Origin: Isoetes taiwanensis
Lineage: Eukaryota; Streptophyta; Lycopodiopsida; Isoetales; Isoetaceae
Direction of reading: 5' to 3'
DNA: 64,000 nucleotides
NCBI GenBank assembly: GCA_021234155.1
Contig: JAJEKV010000004.1
Coordinates: forward strand, 22,961,883-23,025,882
Shown: in pieces, positions 29,546 to 41,869 of the stretch
Layout of the letters: every line of letters starts with the position of its first letter
How positions within the stretch are numbered: position 1 is the stretch's first letter
Translations under genes and position numbers: made by a program
Notes under the pieces: model-generated
The model's database searches: none
The model's input: only the letters and a program-made list of their open reading frames with translations
Told to the model about the DNA's origin: nothing

Positions 29546-32500
29546 AGATTGAGCAAAGATGCATGCGCAGCAGAGTTATGGTTCTTGTTCTTCGCCCTCG
29601 AATCGACCATGGAGCAGGAACTAGGTAAGACTTGCTTCTAATTTTCTTGTTTTCTGTTTTTCTTTTCTTGAGCTTTTTACTTAGAGTCTTGGTTTTAGTT
29701 CTGTGGGCTTCTCTACCGGATGGCAAAGCCTGCTATCTCTTGGCTCCTGCATCTTTTTATGGACCCGAATGGCTCACGCAAATCTTGATACTTCAAGGAA
29801 TGGTCTCTTGCCCTCTCGCTCTTTCCATGAATCTCCTCTTTAGAATTGATGCCTATGGCACAAGGTCGTGGAGAGCAAGGACCGCAATTTATTCCCGAAA
29901 TTGGAAAATCGGGCCTCTAACGAATTTCTTGACCGCTTCTTTTTTCGTGACTAATTTTTGCTCCTCTGCCTGTGACGAATTTTTGCCCTGTGATGAATTT
30001 TTTCTCCTCTCTTTGTGGACGAATTTTTTGCTTCTATCTGCTTTGCTTTTACGTGATTTAATTTTTGAGGATCCAAGTGGTCCTCATGATGAATTTTTTT
30101 TCGTTCTACCAAAGATGTGACCTTGCTTCCAGTTTTGGAACTAGAATGGTCTTTGCAGTGGCAAATTCTCGAGACCATCTTTAGCTGCTCTGCCTTTTGC
30201 CCACTAACTAAATCATTTTCAATTGCAATACTGACACCCAATTTTAGCCCTTCTCAGATGGACCACTTATAGCTCAGCATTAATCTTTTTACCGGCTTGT
30301 TAATGCAAGTGTGCATGGGAAAGTTGATTTTTTTCCCAACTTAATCTGTTTCTAGATGTAATTCCAGATAATGTTACCGGCCTGTTAATGCAAGTGTGCA
30401 TGGGAAAGTTGATTTTTTTCCCAACTTAATCTGTTTCTAGATGTAATTCCAGATAATGAAAATAGTATGCAAGATGTTTTGAGAGACTTGTCACGAAATA
30501 GGCGTATGCTCATGTTCCTTTTGCATTTTGAGTTTTCCCATTTGTGTCTATCTGTGTGTTGCTTATCTGCAGCTTTTCAATTTCCCTCTTTTATTTCTAG
30601 AGCATATACTTATTTTGTGATCCCCTTCTATTTCACTCATTAAAGTAGCCATTTGATTTGCGTTAAAGTATATCTGCTTTAATATGTATTTATATGTTCT
30701 GTTGATTTTTGATTCATTGATTCTATGTTCATTATTAGGATGCTATTGAGCAGCTTAAGGGAGGTGTTGACATTGTTGAAGAACTTAGCCGTCTCATATT
30801 ATAGAGCCTTAAAAAGGTGATATAAGTTTTAGCTTAAATTTTGGTTCTTTTAGCTTAAATTTTGGTTCTATTCTATTCTATTCTATTCTATTTAAGCTTG
30901 TTAGAGTTTATATATATTAATTGTGTTCGAAAAAAGACTCTTTATTAAGTTCATCTTATTAATTGTGTTTCATTCACAGGAAATAACAAAATAACATGGA
31001 TGATGTCTTGGAGGATCCTGTCACCTATATTATTAAAGTTATCCTAAGCACGTTTACTGGATCAGTAGAGGAGCATTTATGAGCATCAGATGTCATGGTT
31101 GCTGATCCTAATACCACTATTAGAAGAGCGTATACGATGAATGAAGTATTCTATTTTTACAAATGATTAAAGATTGATGCTGAACTTTTAGGTTTCTCTA
31201 TTTCAGGTTTGATGGGAAAACCTCTTTTATATCTATAGGTTGTTGTTGCGGGCCTGTTTGCAGGGCGCTTGCAGGCCTGTTTAGGTTCTTGGTTGCATGT
31301 AGAAGATAGTGCAGGGGGCTTGCATGCCATTTTTAGCATAGTTTAGTGGTGCTTTTGTAGAGTTTTGGGGCTGTTCCAGTTCATTGGGTAGAGTTAGTGC
31401 TGCTGGGAGGTGTTGTTCTGCAGCAGCCCTGTTTATCTTAAGTATTGATGCTAACAAGATATTAAAATTAGGTGTGCTTTTGCAAAGGGGAGCTGCTTAG
31501 AGATGACGCAGGTAAAGAATTTGAGCAGAAAGCCTCAGATGCTATGAAGACATTGCAGGGATGTGGACAAATATTTCAAACAAATTAAGCCTCGCCACAT
31601 ACAAAAGACATTGAAGTACATTTATGATCAGTTTGGGGATGGACTTAGTGAGATGGATATTATAAGATTTTTGAAGAAAAGATGGAGACATTGGAGGTGA
31701 GATTATATTGAGATTTATTTGTCTAGTTGTGATTTTATATGAATTTCTTTTTATGTAGGGATAATCTTCGAAGAAACGTTCGTGCTGGTAATGGTACAAG
31801 ACCAATGCATGTGGACGAGGAGTCTTGGAAGAGGTTTGTAGAATCATGTGGAAAAACTTATGAACGTCAAAAGTATGTGGCATCCAAACGGGAAAAGCGA
31901 CAACGCACTGGTTAGGGATAATGTCATTGAAAACTAAATTTGTAAGTAGTTGTTCTTTCTCTCTAATGCTTTTGTCTTGAATTTTTCCTTTTTTGGGATT
32001 GTGTTTCAATCTACTCTATTGTGAACTAATGTAGTTTCGAGATTGGGGCTCGATGCCTACCGATGACATGCTGAAAGAAATATTAGAAAAAGGTGGATAC
32101 GAGGCATTCAAGAAAAGAATGGTTTCTAAGGGGTTTCTGCCAGGAAAGGTGAGTTTGCTCAATGCTTGTTCTATACTTTTTCATGTAATTTATATTTTTG
32201 TTTTTCTACCTTAGCACAAGGCTATGGATTATATCAAGGGAACAAGCCCGGGTGTAGTATTTAAGACAAAATCAAAGAAAGGAAAAGAACCATTGAATGT
32301 AAGTATATTTGTACATTTTGTCATTTCAACGTCGTATTCATACATTGTTCTTACACTTGTACTTTTTTTTACATTCAGGCTATATGTTATGTGGATGATT
32401 CTGATGAGGTAAGAGAGGAAGCTCTATTATTGATATATAGTTATGAAATTTCTAACAATATGCTTTACAAATATAATCAACATGATAACAACAAAGAAGA

Positions 32501-32570
32501 CAATGAAGGTCATGAAGGCAATGCAAATGAAGAGGATCATGGAGATGAACCAACAAATAGAGAGCATTGA
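29546..32570 (+). pseudogene. TNPA-like spliced gene of the CACTA element
   Basis: A chain of exon-like segments with good splice borders lies on the plus strand: a first exon around 29549-29624 ending GGAACTAG|GTAAGA; 31757-31916 after TTATGTAG, encoding NLRRNVRAGNGTRPMHVDEE, SWKRFVESCGKTYERQKY and KREKRQRTG; 32036-32148 encoding DDMLKEILEKGGYEAFKKRM and ending AAAG|GTGAG; 32215-32299 (MDYIKGTSPGVVFKTK) ending GAAT|GTAAG; 32379-32408 ending GATGAG|GTAAG; and a last acidic exon to about 32570. The basic RQKYxxxKREKR segment resembles the plant En/Spm-type transposase family (Transposase_24-like). In copy B the exon at 31757 runs into a stop (TAG at 31913). Its expected role is binding subterminal repeats. 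The assignment to that family is moderately secure. Confidence 0.55.
30291..30459. repeat. 84-85-bp tandem duplication in a CACTA intron
   Basis: The segment ACCGGC(T/C)TGTTAATGCAAG... to ...TTCCAGATAATG(TT) is present at 30291-30375 and 30376-30459 with a single early difference. Also present, noisily, in copy C after the gap. Confidence 0.95.
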
Positions 32571-33425
32571 ATTGGCGATATTGATTATTTTTCTTGAAAT
32601 TAATATTTAATACACTTGCCTCAACTCATTTTTTATGGGCATTTGCTATGTTGGAAATTCATTGTTGATCAATGAAACTTTATTACTTTGGCTTTTTTGT
32701 TATCGAATTTCAGAAATCAGAATGTTTGTTATTCAAGCAAAAAAAAAAATACTTAGATGTTTATCCTTTTGACACAAGATACAATGCATAAATTGTCTTA
32801 AATTAGCTATTACCTAGACACAAAACTCATAGAAATTGTTATCAATTGTCTATTTATCTATCATAATGTCGTCACAACAATGAAAATAGTGTTTCTTTAG
32901 ACACCAAACTAGTCACAAAATTTCTTATTAGTTGTCTTATTGTGGATGGAAATATAGCTACTATATTGTCACTACATTGCCGCGATGTTGATGCTATGTA
33001 GTTGGTACAAGCATTATTTATTTATCACAATGTGGTCACAACACTAGCTATTTGTTAGCTACAAAATGGGACACAAATTTTCTTATTGATTGTCTTATTG
33101 TGGATGAATTATAGCTACTACTTTGTCACTAGCTTGCGATAATGTTGATGTAATAGTGTTCATATGGACTTCTATTTATTTATCACAATGTTGTTAATTT
33201 TCTAGACTGCCATATAGTTTCAAATTGATTTTGTGTCAATATTATGTCATAAATTGAAGCCACAAGCTTGACACAACATTTGACGCTACTGTGGCATGTT
33301 TGTGACAAATGATCACGACAAGTATAGTGGCAAGGCTGTGACAATAATTGGGTTTTGACAAGTTCTGTTTGTGTCAAAAAAGTTGACATTACACTAGCCA
33401 CTATAGGTACATTTCTCTTGTAGTG
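32571..33425. repeat. Right subterminal region of the CACTA element, with about 160-bp repeats
   Basis: TATTTATC(T/A)ATCA(T/C)AATG occurs at about 32850, 33017 and 33172, each leading into GTCACAACA..., TTTCTTATT(A/G)(G/A)TTGTCTTATTGTGG and TAGCTACTA...TTGTCACTA. Periods are about 167 and 155 bases. The last 120 bases are dense in TGACA/GTGTCA motifs before the CTCTTGTAGTG terminus. Confidence 0.8.
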
Positions 33426-34255
33426 ATTATACTTCAAGATGCAAGCGCCTTGTACATTTGCGCCTTGTTCTCAGGTTAGAAGTCAATAAAAAAGTATCAA
33501 TCATCAATCTCATCTTTTAAAGAAAAACTTGGCAGTGTAACAGTTAGATAAACTCGCAAGCTGCCAAGAGAATCTGGATAAAGGATCATAGGAAGCTTCT
33601 ATGCAACCCAAGGACAAATTAACCACAGCAGCATTAATCAATATGAACAACAATCAGATCCATGAAGTAATTATGTCTCTACGAAATTTATCTCTGGATG
33701 CTTTGGATGCTTTTGTGTTGTTACTCAGGCTTGATGCCCGAGCAAGAAAAACAATTGCAAAGAGAAGAAATAGCTGCGCAGATACCTTTTAAATGCTCTA
33801 ATATACATCTGCAGAAAAGATCCAATTATATGCATGCTCAATTTGCCTTGACGCTTGATAAAAAACACAAACACCGCAGAAGGAAATTCAACTAATGTGT
33901 TCTTAAGTCTAGTTAGACATCCAACACCGATGCAGATAAGGATGAGAAGGTTTTGATAAATACAATCCTTCATGAAGCAACTTCGCTATTCAAGATAGCT
34001 ATAAGGAATGACAAAAAAAAATTAATAGTGCGTAAGAAAGGCACCCGAGGCGTTACTTGGCTTGTAGCATGAAGCAGTGCGTTCACAGAGAGTGCGTTCA
34101 CAGCGATCGATGCTCCCATATTCTGGCTCTCACCACTACCAAACATGCCTAATGTGTTCTGCTGCATCATAGAAACACTGAAAAAATGTTAAATACAAAC
34201 TTTTTTCAAAGATTTCTTACCTACATTTATGAAACCCGTGCAATGCCTCTTGTGT
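33426..34255. other. Unit sequence right of the CACTA element
   Basis: After 20 bases of FRA3-like flank the sequence is unrelated to the first copy. A 63-codon frame (33601-33792, with LRNLSLDALDAFVLLLRLDA) looks coding in composition, but I do not recognise it. The 12-base motif GTGCGTTCACAG is duplicated near 34078-34105. Confidence 0.4.
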
Positions 34256-34416
34256 TTACCCCCTCAATACTTCATCTTTGAGGGGTTTGGTATGAGAAAT
34301 GAAGTCCTCATAGCCGACATTGTTACAAAGGTTAAAGATCGAATGTGAATCCATAAGCTTGGGCTTCAACCGCCTGTGTAAATCATGAACCGCCGCCGGG
34401 TCTACTTTGAATCTCC
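34256..34416 (-). other. Candidate exon of an unidentified gene
   Basis: On the minus strand, CCTTTGCTCAG (acceptor-like, 34417-34427) precedes an open segment encoding GRFKVDPAAVHDLHRRLKPK and NLCNNVGYEDFISHTKPL. It ends near GGG|GTAAAC (donor-like) or at a stop at 34256. Composition and borders suggest an exon. Family unknown. Confidence 0.3.
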
Positions 34417-35632
34417 CTGAGCAAAGGAAAAAAGAAAACAGTTTATTAATTCTGAGAAAAATCCAACCGCAAGCTATGAGATCTATAGGCAAGGCAACAA
34501 TTGCTATGTTTGTCTTTTGAAAAAAATGACTACACCCAAGTAAGAGCAACAGCACAGAAAGAGAGAGTCCAATCGTTTACCTGTTTACCTGATGCATCTA
34601 GTTTGTCAGCAATAGGATAGCTCATCTTTGAACAGCTACCTATCGTATCAGAAAGTTTCAACCGGATCAAAAACCCTATAACTTAAGGAAGAAAATATGA
34701 ACCCTTTCATGCATACTTGCATCCGCTTGCAATAGAATGCATTGCATCTTTGTCAATCTATTCCATTAATTCCAGGGTCAAGAAACGAAAGTCAGCAGCA
34801 AACTCAACGATTGATTTTAGCTGTTCCAGGACCGGCAATAGATTACTTAGTAAAAAATTGTATAATAACCATTGGCTTACATTGGTCAAATAAAAATTGA
34901 AGGGTTTTTAAATAAAAATTGAAGGGTTTTGCTTTTAGCCACGCTACCCTATTGTAATTAGTTCTTTGTAGGAGTTGCTAAAAGAGAGAACCCTGTACTA
35001 AATCCTTGATTTGTCAATTTGTAAAACCTAAATTGTTGGTGTAATTTTTGAAGTCTCTAAAACATAAGTTCTGGTCTAACTTCTAGAATTCACTCTACAC
35101 AATTTGCGTTGGAACATATTATGGTTTTGTGAAGGGACTCAAAAGTGAGAATGCACATAGGCTACATTCATTAAACATAAATGCCTTCAATACAAAACAA
35201 CAATAAATAACATTGACATTTAAGAGCTTCCAATTTTTTAAAGGCAAGCATCTGCATGTCCTGCATGTCCTGCATGCTTACTAATATCTTGTTCCTTGAA
35301 TACCATGTTGTAGCATTGAAACAACAGGTTTGAGGTGGAAAGCAAATAGGCGTTGAACATATTCTGATGGGGCCAAAGCATCTGCATGTTTTGCAGGCCT
35401 ATCAATATGCCTGATTCTGGAACACAACGTTGTAGCAATTAAGGAGCTGCAACAGATAGGTGGTAGCTAAGTCTAAGATAAGCAGAAATGTTACCATATA
35501 AGTAACAACCCAGTCTCTTCTCTTTGTCGCAGTCTCATCTGATCTCAATAGTTAGGTCCACATCCTTGCATTGCCTATAAAAGAGTATTTTAGAGCCATG
35601 CATATACATCTCCCAAGAAATCATGCTTATTT
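34417..35632. other. Unassigned end part of the unit
   Basis: A 22-base unit AAATAAAAATTGAAGGGTTT is tandemly repeated at about 34897-34940. A diverged duplication with CATCTGCATGT(C/T)(C/T)TGCA...TATC...CTTG.../GTTGTAGCA lies at about 35248-35340 and 35379-35440. No gene is recognised. Confidence 0.45.
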
Positions 35633-35880
35633 TTAACTGTAAGTAGATGGGAATAAGAACAGAGGAATACAATATCTAAAACCTGTGGCACGTTTTGAGT
35701 GTGATCTATATGAGCTTTTCCTAGTAGCAATTGCAAGTCAGCCATCCTGCAAGCACAATTTTGAACTGTAAGTAGATGGGAATAAGAACAAAAGAATACA
35801 ATATCTTAAAGCTGAGGCACGTTTTGAGTGTGATCTATATGAGCTTTTCCTAGTAGCAATTTCAGGTCAGCCAAATCCAC
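35633..35880. repeat. 129-bp tandem duplication
   Basis: AACTGTAAGTAGATGGGAAT begins at 35635 and again at 35764. Each copy runs through GGCACGTTTTGAGTGTGATC to TAGTAGCAATT.CA(A/G)GTCAGCCA. Identity is above 90 percent. Also present in noisy form in copy C (about 56410-56665). Confidence 0.9.
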
Positions 35881-37079
35881 CCAGAGATGAGTTTCAAGTG
35901 AAATTAGCTATATCAAAGTATATGTCACTATCATGTATAGTGTATAGTCTGTGCCAAATGATCTATTATCTCTTTTGAACACGAAGCTGGATCTACACCC
36001 TCATCTGCCTAGCTGCTTAAAGCAATTTGAAAGATTTTAAAATATTAGGGAAAGGATCAAGGTTATACGATCTCTAAATTGTGAAGAGAAAACCTGACAT
36101 GACCGTTAGAATGCATAATTATCATATCCACGTAACATGGACTTGTCTATTTCTACACTCAATGAATATGTGTGCAAGTATTTCCCCCATATTCCTTCAA
36201 ACGAAGTATTTTTGTCTTTGCGAAGACTCTATATCTACAATAGCAAAAGATCCTCCATTAGGATTACTTGTAAAAGATGCATCTTCTCCACCTTTAAGCA
36301 CCTACATAACAAACTAAGCTAGAGTGGCTAAGAAATGCAAATTCCAGAATTGAAATTCAAAAATGGTACTTTATTTGGATGTAGCATGGCCATTGCACCA
36401 ATAGCAAAATAGAGTTGATTAGAGGTCTATTAGAATGAGAGAGAAACTCAGGCAAAGAGCGAACTGAATTGAATGCAAATTTGCAAGGGAGACTTATTTG
36501 TGCTCAACAAAAGAGATGTTTATGTTTAAAAGCTGCAAGAACTTCTGAGATCAAGGAAAAAGGCCACGACTTTGGCAATGCAGCACATAGAGATAGTCAT
36601 GGCACCTAGAAATAGCCATGGTGATAATCGAGCATACAGAACTGTTGCAAAATATAAAAATAGCCATGGGTAGAACATTTGGATGACTAATGCAAATAAA
36701 GCCAAAGGATACCATTTGAAGGCATAACAGAGAGCCTGACCCTTTTTAGCTCCCCATTCTACAATGATTGCTCAATCATGTCGCACATCTTCTGCTTCCT
36801 TCTAACGTTTAAAACATATAGGGATAACAAACTTTCAATTTCACCAGCAGAGACCAAGATTCCAATTTTGGCGCTGGGTTACTGATATAGATTGGATTAA
36901 ACAATCATAGTTGGGAAAACTCTTAATGGCAGAGTATTTGTTGAGAGATCTGTCACAGCTATCCCAAGATGCTAGAATCAAAGGGCAAAGCATGGATTCG
37001 AAATAATGCCAGAAGGGGTAATCTGATAGTGCCAGCCAGTTGCTTGCAAAAGCTAGTTCGCATTGACAGAGTAGTCTGG

Positions 37080-37560
37080 ATTCTGACGGTGGATGGCAAG
37101 TCTGGAAGCACGATCCAGTGAAGAGGATAACGGCAGCAAGGAAGCTAGAAAAACTGCTTAGAGATTCTAGCAGTAGATGGGAAGTCTGCAAGCATGAGCA
37201 AGAGACGATAAGCACAGATTTTATGAAGAGGCCGATGGCAGCACGGAAGCCAGAAAACTTGTTGGGGGGATTCCCTCAGTGGATGGCAAGTCTGTATGCA
37301 TGTGCCTATGCCTGAAATTATAGATGGCAATCCTCATTTGGAGGGTACTGGCAAGCCTCATTTGGAACCCGAGGGTTTAGCATCATGCATGAATTCAGCT
37401 CCAACTCGTGGCAAAAACATAGATGCTGGATTTTCTAACGGGAATACTGCCATGAGGAGGAGTATTGAAGGTAATTTTGGTGATGCAAAGCAAAGAGGGT
37501 TATTTCACTAAACGAAAGGAGAGGATTTGGCAGGAACCAAATAGATGGAAGGGCTGGAGT
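37080..37560 (+). other. GW-type peptide repeat segment, copy C
   Basis: Same as 16290-16640 in copy B. Here one extra G in GTTGGGGGGATTCC (about 37262) breaks the frame that is open in B. Confidence 0.4.
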
Positions 37561-37589
37561 CTAGTCGATTTGCACTCTGATTCCTCAAG

Positions 37590-38770
37590 CTCCATGGATA
37601 TGGAGAAATCTGCGAAGAAGTCAAGGTTGTGGAGATACAATAGCCCCTTCACACAGATCATGACAGGGCCCGTCTGTTTCTGCTGCCCAGGCATGTTCAA
37701 TTCATTAAATGGAATGGGGGAAAGTGGCCAAGTCAATCATTCTGTCAGTAACAATGCAAACATGGCATTGTATGTTGCTTTTACAATTTTTGGAGTTCAT
37801 GAAGGTGGAATGCTGGTTGTTGTTGAGCATGGTAGAGAAATTCAACGGTTTGGTTTTGCAAGGAATTCGCATAGTTTATTTTATCATGTGGCATTTTATT
37901 TCGCATAGTTTATTTTATCATGTGGCATTTTATTTTGATTACCTGCACGAGCTTGAAGAAGTGGTAGAAGGTTGTCAGTTATGTTTGGCTTTCAATGTTG
38001 CGAGGAAAAATGTCAACAAGGACAACTTCATGGTGAAAACATTACCTCAGAATTTGTCTAGTGTAGAGGCAGTTATTAAATCACGCTTGGAACAAGTGAA
38101 CAACATCAGTTCAGAATCTAAGAAGCTAGTAGTTCTACTCTCTCACCAATATACAGAGGGCAACCTTCCCTTTGCTGGGTTAAAAGGGCGTAACTGTTTT
38201 GTGGCAGAGGTTCTTGGAAAATGTGCCAATAATTTGTTGTGGGATCTTCACTTGTGCTTATTGAAAAAGCATGACACATATGCAGGTGGCAATCCTGTTG
38301 AGGAGAATTGAGTTTGAGTAAGAAACATGGCTTTCAAGCAGCGACAAAACAGTCCAATTTGAGTACCATAAACTGGGAACGAAGGACCTACAAAGGGTAC
38401 TATTATTATTACCTTGCTGCTCTAGTCATATGGCCCAGGTTTCTAAATGTCAAGTTCCTTTCTATATGCAGTTTAGTTAGCCTCATAAAAGGAGCAGAAG
38501 ATGATGAAGTAAATGGTAAAGGAGATAAAAATAGTATGGATGTTTCAGCCAAAAGTGTTCGTGCAAATTTTGCATTAGAATTATCAGAAACAAAAGTAGA
38601 CATGAAGGCTAATTTCATGTTATCAGTACAAACTGTTTCTCCTGGGCAAGCTATCAGGAAAAGCTACAGGGTAATTAAGAAACGAGTCTTTGATGATGAT
38701 CTTAATGGGGAATTACCTTACTGGCTGGATGGAGATCCTGTATCACAGATGCAACCACAAGCACAAAGCG
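37590..38770 (+). pseudogene. 2OG/Fe(II) oxygenase remnant, copy C
   Basis: Colinear with 16800-17970. The frame is kept longer here than in B: from the second 34-base duplicate through HELEEVVEGCQLCLAFNV, LSHQYTEGNLPFAGLKG and a WDLHLCLLKKHDTYAGG segment to a stop at 38309. It then resumes in another frame with LAALVIWPRFLNVKF. The 34-base duplication (37871-37938) and the absence of an HxD motif are shared with B, so these are true features of the repeat rather than errors. Confidence 0.75.
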
Positions 38771-39684
38771 CAGATCGGATCTTGATCATCAATGGTGATG
38801 ATTCGGCTTTAAATCAGTTTGAGATGCCAAAACTTACTAAGGATTCTCTCATATGGTAGGCTCAAGTCTTCTGAGCCTGAAACAAATAGAAAGGAAGCGC
38901 AATCTTACTTGGAAAACTTTGTAGCTGCAGGTGAAGTAGAGGGGATATTTAAGGTGCCTGGCAAATTATCAGTTGATCCAGATTCTCATGTTCCTTTTGA
39001 TCTTTGGCCTTCTTCAGTAAGAACAGAAGAAAGTACAAGAACATTGGCTTGCACGAGAAATGCATTATGGGCAGGTTGTGATGCATCTTTGAAAGTTTGG
39101 AATATACAAAAGGCAATGACTGCGGCTAGTAATGGCAAAATAAACTAGTTGGAAGATGTTGATGCAGCTGCATTGGCATCAGTAACCATATGTCTACATT
39201 GTGCATCTCAGTAGATGCTGCAAACAAGATTGTGTATAGTGCACATAAAGATGAGAAAGTGATAATATGGCCAATGGAGGTGGATGTTCTCAAAGACAGA
39301 ATGCCAGAACCTGTTTTATCATGGAACAGTCATCGTGGTCCCAAATTTTTAATGACTGTAACTTGTTAAATGGTAAGGTCTTACATGGATCTTCAAGCCA
39401 GAGGTACAGCAACAGGAGCAGATGTAGCTGCAGCTTTCACCATGCAAGACGGGCATCAGTTTAAGAGGCTGTTCAGGATTGAGAGGGTCATATGTGGATT
39501 GGGAAATTTTCCAGAGACTTCTAATGCATGTGGCGCTGATAAAACAAACAATGGATCACCTAGTTGGGGACATCATAGTAATTGGGTCCGAACTCATAAC
39601 GAAGGACACTGGGAACAGAACATAACATGTATTAACAGTCCAGAAGCAAGGAAGAGAAGACGTCATTATACTTCAAGATGCAAG
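38770..39684 (+). pseudogene. FRA3-like WD40 fragment, copy C first
   Basis: The best-preserved version in the window: one frame (38819-39148) reads GEVEGIFKVPGKLSVDP, TRTLACTRNALWAGCDASL and KVWNIQKAMTAASNGK before a stop. The next WD40 piece follows after a frame change. Same missing segment between HRGP and RSYMDLQ as in copy B. The empty CACTA site is at about 39665. Confidence 0.78.
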
Positions 39685-39945
39685 GGGAAGAATATAGCAA
39701 CATGTCCAGGTACAGTAATATTATGCATCATGAAGTAGAGAAGAAGAGGTACTTTGATGTCAGGCTTAAGATCGCAATAGGAATATTATGTACCGAGACA
39801 AACCAGCAAAGGGTTGGTAGCTATGATATTCTTCTCCATAGCTCCAAATATCTTAACCAGCATTTTGTGCAGCCCATTAAAGCGATTTGGTTGCAACAGC
39901 TTAGCAATTTGCATGCGCATTGGAAAAGGGCACAGCTTCACAGTT

Positions 39946-40090
39946 TAAAGCAAGTGGACAGTCATGCCAACAAGTGGGATTTTTGCGTTAATCGCTCAGC
40001 AAAGTGGACAGTTGGAATTTTTGTGTTACTCGCTCAGCAAAGTGGACAGTTGGGATTTTTGTGTTAATCGCTCAGCAAAGTGGACAGTTG
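39946..40090. repeat. 38-bp minisatellite, copy C
   Basis: Identical in organisation to 19152-19296. Confidence 0.9.
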
Positions 40091-40556
40091 CTAGGAAACA
40101 GGAGTTTTGCAATCATCATGTGGCAAAGGGGATTTTGCATTCTAAAGCAAAGCAGAAACAAGTGGACAGTTTTTCTTTATTCTCGTGTTGCCTCCTTAAC
40201 AGGCCGAATCTGCATGACAGGCCGATTCTGTGTCATAATGCAAGGGAAAATTCATATTGGATGGGCATTTTAGAGACCTTATATCTTTGGCAGGGTCTTT
40301 GACAATGACAGCAGTTACTGGCAAGTGTGAATTCATTGGGGAGCCTTTTCGATACATTACTTGATGGAAAGGCTAACCGTAGCTAAGGGGAGCATTAGCT
40401 GACAGCTAGCTAAGGGGGAGCATTACTTCATTGGAAAGTCTTTGACAGATGGGGAGTTTATTTTAAGTCTTTGGCAGATGGAGAGTTTATTTTGATGAGT
40501 ATTAGTGCAGGACAGGATCGGTTTCTGTAACTTCTAAATAGTCATCTTGAGGGGGA

Positions 40557-40770
40557 GTTTGGAATATAACAAGAAGATAACATTACTGTATTAGCTGTTG
40601 TGCTAGATGTGCTAGTCGTTATCATTAGGTTGTAAGTCAGCATCCATTAGTGGCAAGAATTTACTAATCGCTGTTAGTGGCCCCGAAATTTTAGGAACTC
40701 CTACATATGTACGACATCCAGTTGTAAATGGAAAATACAGTTGTTCACGATTTCTTTACTTCGTTTTACA
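40557..40770 (+). mobile_element. Copia 3' LTR, copy C
   Basis: Follows CTTGAGGGGGAG. The first bases read TTTGGAATATAAC, so the leading TG seen in B is damaged here. The end TTCGTTTTACA is intact. The element is colinear with 19767-19980. Confidence 0.7.
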
Positions 40771-41738
40771 ATAGTGAGATCTGTCACAGCTGTCCCAAGA
40801 TGCTAGAATCAAAGGGCAAAGCATGGATTCGAAATAATCCAGAAGGGCTAATCTGATAGTGCCGGCCAGTTCGCTTGCAATAGTTAGTTCGCATTGACAG
40901 AGTAGTGCATTGATAGGACAGAGTAATAGAAAGGGGTGCTGTTTGGCCATAATCCATTGCATTCTACATGCTTTTATCAGTTCAATAATGACCAGAAAAA
41001 GATTTCGAAAGATTAAATAATGAGTAATAACCTTGTGCACAGGGAGTCGCCCAAGCTGGACAAATGCTTCAGTAGCTTAGTTCGCAAACTTTTGCCCTTT
41101 CGTCATAGAGGCAGATCCTCTTTGCCTGCGAAGAGGAAGAAAGAAAGTTTAGCGATATAAAGTTTGGCAAGGCAAGATAAAAAATAGATATGCTTATCTT
41201 AAAAATAATAGGAAGTCCGGTTGTCCTGCTGAATAAAGCTTGTAACAGAGATTGCCAATAAACCATCTCCAGTCGTTCTGATAGATTGCTGAGCTCAAAA
41301 AAATGCCAAGAATGTGGATTAGCGATCAACTCATATCATGAAATCGATCTTTAATCAAGCATAGAAGAAATGATTCGCTCGCTTACCAGATTCCCAATTC
41401 CGGATGCCATGGCTGAATATTTGACATGGCCTCTTTGCTAAAATCCGGATGCCATTGCCTCTGCTAAAATCCTGAATTCGGCGGACTGTCGTGCGGCTAA
41501 CTTTAAGTTTATCGAGTGTGGGCCGTCAGATTTTGGTCAGAAAAATCCTAGCCACCCGATCATTATTATATAGGAAAATTTTAACGCAGTTTGTACGATT
41601 TCCTTAATTATGGCGGGGGATGTTTACCGAAGGACGAAATGCGGTTTTTCGTCGCGAAAAATGCTTTTTTAGGCGCCGGGAAAATCGCCTCTAGCTTGGT
41701 CGCGCAGTTTGTATTATGGGGTTCGCTTATCTATGGCC

Positions 41739-41869
41739 GTTGAAGAAGACATGTAAAGCAGTTTAGGAAATATTGATAGAAAAGATGCTTAAGAGGCTAT
41801 TGTAGATTTGCAAGGCTCCTTTTGTGTCGTGGATCAATTGATTGAACTGCTTTACATGTCCTTTTCAAC
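41739..41869 (+). ncRNA. Long stable hairpin, copy C
   Basis: Same 131-base structure as 20934-21064 with unchanged arms. The downstream ATG frame and the CAG|GTATGT donor are also retained. Confidence 0.45.

Larger units (their letters stand above)
23229..33425. mobile_element. CACTA (En/Spm) DNA transposon, 10.2 kb, with nested insertions
   Basis: The ends are CACTACAAGAGGATGG and, inverted, CACTACAAGAGAAATG, giving an 11-base shared inverted terminus of the canonical CACTA type. A 3-base ATT duplication flanks it (23226-23228 and 33426-33428), and the uninterrupted site exists at 18871 in the same unit. Subterminal regions are full of GTGTCAA/TTGACAC motifs. It carries a minus-strand gene with a DUF4216-type domain at the left and a plus-strand spliced gene at the right. 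The catalytic transposase core is not found, its place being occupied by a gypsy fragment and other DNA, so this copy looks non-autonomous. Confidence 0.92.
15290..36080 (+). repeat. Tandem repeat unit, copy B (20.79 kb, full length)
   Basis: The sequence starting TTGTGAAGAGAAAACCTGAC at about 15288 recurs at about 36079, an offset of 20791 bases, and the whole interval realigns in order with copy C. It contains the oxygenase and FRA3-like fragments, Copia LTR, hairpin and nested CACTA listed separately. In this copy the first 27 kb of alignment with C is nearly identical outside CAG/CTG sites. Confidence 0.95.
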
